Assembly (NCBI GenBank): GCA_028869255.1
Contig: CP110972.1
Location: 4,965,001 to 5,029,000 of the forward strand
DNA length: 64,000 nt
Source of the DNA: Pseudomonas poae
Lineage (GTDB): Bacteria > Pseudomonadota > Gammaproteobacteria > Pseudomonadales > Pseudomonadaceae
Direction of reading: 5' to 3'
Position numbers and translations under genes: made by a program. This document shows, piece after piece, positions 60,652-64,000 of this stretch (positions are counted from its first letter, which is position 1; each line of letters begins with the position of its first letter). The notes under the pieces were generated by a model, which ran no database searches, was not told the DNA's origin, and was given only the letters and a program-made list of their open reading frames with translations.

Positions 60652-63600
60652 TCAGGTGCTTTCCTCTTCCTTGCGATGCGCCCACTGATACAACGCCGGC
60701 AACACCAGCAACGTCAGCAACGTAGAAGAAATAATCCCGCCGATCACCACCGTCGCCAACGGGCGCTGCACTTCGGCGCCGGTGCCGGTGGCGAGCGCCA
60801 TGGGGATAAACCCGAGGGAAGCCACCAGCGCGGTCATCAGCACCGGGCGCAGTCGGGTCAGTGCGCCCTCGTTGATCGCCACCGCCAGCGAACGCCCTTC
60901 CTCGCGCAGGTTGCGGATGAACGCGATCATCACCAGCCCGTTCAACACCGCCACGCCGGACAACGCAATAAAACCCACGCCCGCCGAGATCGACAGCGGA
61001 ATATCCCGCAGCCACAGGGCCATGATCCCACCGGTCAGCGCGAACGGAATCCCGGTAAATACCAGCAAGCCGTCCTTGAGGTTGTTGAACATCATAAACA
61101 GCAAGCCAAACACCAGCAGCAAGGCGACCGGCACCACGATGCGCAAGCGCTCGGAGGCTTCCTTCAACTGCTCGAACTGGCCACCCCAGGTGGTCCAGTA
61201 ACCCGCCGGCACTTTCACCTGCGCGGTAATCGCAGCCTCGGCCTCTTCCACAAACGAGCCGATATCCCGCCCACGCACGTTGGCGCTGACGATCACCAGG
61301 CGCTTGCCGTTCTCGCGGCTGATCTGGTTGGGGCCGAGTACCAGGTCCAGGCTGGCGATCTGGGACAGGGCAATAAAGCCCAACTGCCCGGCCGCATTGC
61401 CGGCCAGCGCCGGCACCGGAATCAACAGCCGCGACAAGCCGTCGATATCGGTGCGCAACGCGTCGGACAAACGCACGACCATATCGAAACGGCGGTCACC
61501 TTCGTACAGCGTACCGGCCTGGCGCCCACCCACGGCGACGGCAATGGTGTCCTGCACATCGCCGACATTCAGGCCAAACCGCGCCGCCTTGTCACGGTCG
61601 ATATTGATGGTCAGCACCGGCAGGCCGGAGGTCTGTTCCACCTTCACTTCCGAGGCGCCCGCAAGCTTTTGCAAGGTCTCGGCGATTTCCCCGGCGGTGC
61701 GGTTGAGCACCGTCATGTCATCACCGAACACCTTCACCGCAACATCACTGCGCACCCCGGAAATCAGCTCGTTGAAACGCAGCTGGATCGGTTGCGACAG
61801 TTCATACGCACTGCCCGGCACAATCGCACTGGCGCGCTGGATATCGGCAATCAGCGTCTCGCGGGACTTCTTCGGATCCGGCCATTGCTCCTTCGGCTTG
61901 AGCATGACGTAGCTGTCGGAAATATTCGGCGGCATCGGGTCGGAGGCGATTTCGGCGGTGCCGGTACGGGCAAACACGCGCTCGATTTCCGGCACCTCGG
62001 CCATCAAGGTTTTTTCCAGCTGCTGCTGCATCTGCACCGATTGCGTGAGGCTGGTGCCGGGTACGCGCAAGGCCTGCTGGGCAAAATCGCCTTCACTGAG
62101 GCTGGGGATAAATTCGCTGCCCATGCGGCTGGCCACCACGCCCGAGGCGAGGATGGTCAACACCGCCAGGCTGAACACCCATGGGCGGCGTGTCATCACC
62201 CAGTCCAGCACCGGCGCATAGGCGCGGCGTGCGGTGCGCATCACCAGGTTTTCTTCTTCCTTGACCTTGCCGGTAACGAACAGCGCAATCGCCGCCGGCA
62301 CGAAGGTCACCGACAGAATCATCGCACCCAGCAAGGCGATCACCACGGTGAAGGCCATGGGGTGGAACATCTTCCCGGCCACCCCGGTGAGGGCGAAAAT
62401 CGGCAGGTACACCACCATGATGATCAGTTGCCCGAAGATCAGCGCACGGCGTGCTTCCTTGGCGGCGGCGAACACTTCATGCAGGCGCTCGCTGCGGGTC
62501 AGCAAGCGGCCGTGACGCTGCTGGGCATGCGCCAGGCGGCGGATCGCGTTTTCGACAATCACCACCGCACCGTCGACGATGATGCCGAAATCCAGCGCGC
62601 CGAGGCTCATCAGGTTGGCGCTGACGCGGTTGGTGAACATCCCGGTAAAGGTAAACAGCATCGCCAGCGGGATCACCATCGCGGTGATCAGCGCCGCACG
62701 GATATTGCCCAGGAACAGGAACAGCACCGCGACCACCAGCAGCGCCCCTTCAAAGAGGTTTTTCTTGACGGTGGCGATGGCCTTTTCAACAAGATTGGTG
62801 CGGTCATACACCGTGACGGCCACCACACCTTCGGGCAGTGTGCGATTGATGATCTCGAGTTTTTTCGCCACCGCCTGGGACACGGTGCGACTGTTTTCGC
62901 CGATCAACATAAACACCGTGCCCAGCACCACTTCGCGGCCGTTTTCGGTGGCGGCACCGGTGCGCAACTCACGGCCGATTTCAACCTGCGCCACATTACG
63001 CACGCGAATCGGTGTGCCATCTGCGCTGGTGATGACGATGTTGGCGATATCATCAATCGACGCCACTTGCCCCGGCGCACGGATCAGCAGCTGTTCGCCG
63101 CTGCGTTCGATATAGCCCGCACCGACGTTGGCATTGTTGCGCTCAAGCGCGGTCACCAGGTCCGTCAGGGTCAGGTTGTAGGCCGCCAGACGCTTGGGGT
63201 CGGGGGCTATTTGGTACTCCTTGGCGAACCCACCGATGGTGTTGATCTCGGCCACGCCCGGCACGTTGCGCAGTTGCGGCTTGATGATCCAGTCCTGGAT
63301 CACCCGCAGGTCCGTCGGGGTGTAGGCCGTGCCATCTTCCTTGAGTGCGCCCTCTTTGGCTTCCACGGTCCACAGGAAAATCTCCCCCAGGCCGGTGGAG
63401 ATCGGCCCCATCTGCGTGTCGATGCCGACGGGCAATTGGTCACGCGCCACTTGCAGGCGCTCGTTGACCAGTTGGCGAGCAAAGAACAGGTCGGTGCCGT
63501 CCTTGAAAATCACTGTGACCTGGGACAAGCCGGAGCGCGACAGCGAACGCGTCTGCTGCATGCCCGGCAAACCGGCCATGGCGGTCTCGATGGGAAAGGT

Positions 63601-63795
63601 GATGCGCTGCTCGGTTTCCAGCGGCGAAAAACCGGCCGCCGACGAGTTGATCTGCACCTGCACATTGGTGATGTCGGGCACTGCGTCGATGGGCAATTTC
63701 TGATAGCTGGCGATGCCGACACCGGCCATCAGCAGCACCGCCAGCAGCACGATGATGCGCTGCTCGATGGCGAATTGGATAAGGCGCTCAAACAT
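60652..63795 (-). CDS. czcA: HME-RND heavy-metal efflux pump CzcA
   Basis: 1047 residues. Inner-membrane RND transporter with twelve membrane helices. The proton-relay stretch DFGIIVDGAVVIVEN (residues about 402-416) is the pattern of Zn/Co/Cd exporters (HME1) and differs from CusA. It exports cations through the CzcB adaptor and CzcC channel. Regulated by the CzcRS pair that converges on it. Confidence 0.94.
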   Translation of the reverse strand: MFERLIQFAIEQRIIVLLAVLLMAGVGIASYQKLPIDAVPDITNVQVQINSSAAGFSPLETEQRITFPIETAMAGLPGMQQTRSLSRSGLSQVTVIFKDGTDLFFARQLVNERLQVARDQLPVGIDTQMGPISTGLGEIFLWTVEAKEGALKEDGTAYTPTDLRVIQDWIIKPQLRNVPGVAEINTIGGFAKEYQIAPDPKRLAAYNLTLTDLVTALERNNANVGAGYIERSGEQLLIRAPGQVASIDDIANIVITSADGTPIRVRNVAQVEIGRELRTGAATENGREVVLGTVFMLIGENSRTVSQAVAKKLEIINRTLPEGVVAVTVYDRTNLVEKAIATVKKNLFEGALLVVAVLFLFLGNIRAALITAMVIPLAMLFTFTGMFTNRVSANLMSLGALDFGIIVDGAVVIVENAIRRLAHAQQRHGRLLTRSERLHEVFAAAKEARRALIFGQLIIMVVYLPIFALTGVAGKMFHPMAFTVVIALLGAMILSVTFVPAAIALFVTGKVKEEENLVMRTARRAYAPVLDWVMTRRPWVFSLAVLTILASGVVASRMGSEFIPSLSEGDFAQQALRVPGTSLTQSVQMQQQLEKTLMAEVPEIERVFARTGTAEIASDPMPPNISDSYVMLKPKEQWPDPKKSRETLIADIQRASAIVPGSAYELSQPIQLRFNELISGVRSDVAVKVFGDDMTVLNRTAGEIAETLQKLAGASEVKVEQTSGLPVLTINIDRDKAARFGLNVGDVQDTIAVAVGGRQAGTLYEGDRRFDMVVRLSDALRTDIDGLSRLLIPVPALAGNAAGQLGFIALSQIASLDLVLGPNQISRENGKRLVIVSANVRGRDIGSFVEEAEAAITAQVKVPAGYWTTWGGQFEQLKEASERLRIVVPVALLLVFGLLFMMFNNLKDGLLVFTGIPFALTGGIMALWLRDIPLSISAGVGFIALSGVAVLNGLVMIAFIRNLREEGRSLAVAINEGALTRLRPVLMTALVASLGFIPMALATGTGAEVQRPLATVVIGGIISSTLLTLLVLPALYQWAHRKEEEST

Positions 63796-63813
63796 GGGGA
63801 ATCACTCGTAGGA

Positions 63814-64000
63814 TCAATGGGCGTGCTCGGCCGAGCCCTTGCCCAGTTCTGACTTGAGGATGAAGCTGCCGACAGTCGCCACCTGCGCTCCGGCCTCCAG
63901 GCCCTGGCGCACTTCGACGTGGCCGTTTTCACTCACGCCCAGTTCAAGATGGCGGGTCACGAAACCGTGCGCGGTACGTACGAATACCGAAGGTTTGTCC
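63814..64000 (-). CDS. czcB: RND periplasmic adaptor CzcB (C-terminal part)
   Basis: Minus-strand frame reaching the right edge: KPSVFVRTAHGFVTRHLELG, then GHVEVRQGLEAG, VGSFILKSELGKG, ending SAEHAH with TGA at 63814-63816. These are the C-terminal lines of heavy-metal RND adaptors. The rest lies outside the window. The C-terminal His residues may bind metal. It is 18 bases from czcA. Confidence 0.88.
   Translation of the reverse strand, partial: DKPSVFVRTAHGFVTRHLELGVSENGHVEVRQGLEAGAQVATVGSFILKSELGKGSAEHAH

Noticed and set aside
60649..63852. A 1067-codon + strand open frame opposite czcA
   Set aside because: It is the antisense shadow of a well-supported 1047-residue RND pump; its translation is Gln/His/Arg-rich with no domain.

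Overview
The window is a Pseudomonas chromosome segment, most likely from the P. fluorescens group. The evidence is the GC-rich coding style, a core block in the usual Pseudomonas order (murI-moeB-prmC-prfA-hemA / TPR lipoprotein-lolB-ispE-tRNA-Gln-prs-rplY-pth-ychF), REPIN-type palindromes beginning TGTGGGAG or TGTGGCGAGG, and OprD, BdlA-like and CzcRSA proteins.

Layout. (1) 1-12.9 kb is conserved core: PagL lipid A deacylase, cell-wall, translation, haem, lipoprotein-sorting and isoprenoid genes, tRNA-Gln and PRPP synthetase. (2) 13.1-31.25 kb is a complete Hrp1-type (P. syringae-like) type III secretion locus. It holds one HrpS-like enhancer-binding protein, a candidate pilin, hrpB-hrcJ-hrpD-hrpE, hrpF-hrpG-hrcC-hrpT-hrpV, a convergent ten-gene operon hrpJ-hrcV-hrpQ-hrcN-hrpO-hrpP-hrcQ-hrcR-hrcS-hrcT-hrcU, and the ECF sigma factor hrpL behind a sigma-54 promoter. 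Three hrp boxes can be read. No harpin or effector gene is present. (3) 31.56-33.2 kb is tRNA-Met followed by a decayed integrase and a DUF3987 remnant, the scar of an integrated element. (4) 33.3-45.9 kb is an AT-richer accessory island. It has divergent luxR and luxI and a nine-gene minus-strand operon: MFS exporter, glutamine amidotransferase, ADC synthase fused to a chorismate-mutase-like domain, ThDP enzyme, YrdC/Sua5 protein, U32 protein, aldehyde dehydrogenase, class III aminotransferase and class V PLP enzyme. A perfect 18-bp lux-box dyad precedes the operon and a close relative precedes luxI, so the set reads as a quorum-controlled small-molecule pathway starting from chorismate. I do not recognise it as a characterised cluster; it is the best candidate for a new system here. 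(5) 46-64 kb is ordinary Pseudomonas gene content: EamA transporter, Ggt, DdlA, LysE exporter, AraC and LysR regulators with a DHA2-type transporter, flavin reductase-like protein, BdlA-like receptor, DUF2790 protein, OprD porin, and czcR-czcS with czcA/czcB.

How parts connect. The enhancer-binding protein should drive hrpL from its sigma-54 promoter, and HrpL should read the hrp boxes, with HrpV and HrpG as the anti-activator and its antagonist. LuxI signal and LuxR should switch on luxI and the biosynthetic operon together.

Caution: seven genes (ispE, rplY, the hrpS-like gene, hrpG, the integrase, the aldehyde dehydrogenase and the ThDP enzyme) carry single-base frameshifts. All lie at short homopolymer runs, and at least two of the genes are expected to be needed for growth. 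Sequencing error is the most economical explanation, so these are annotated as full-length genes with a frameshift rather than as true pseudogenes, except for the integrase, which also has a large deletion.
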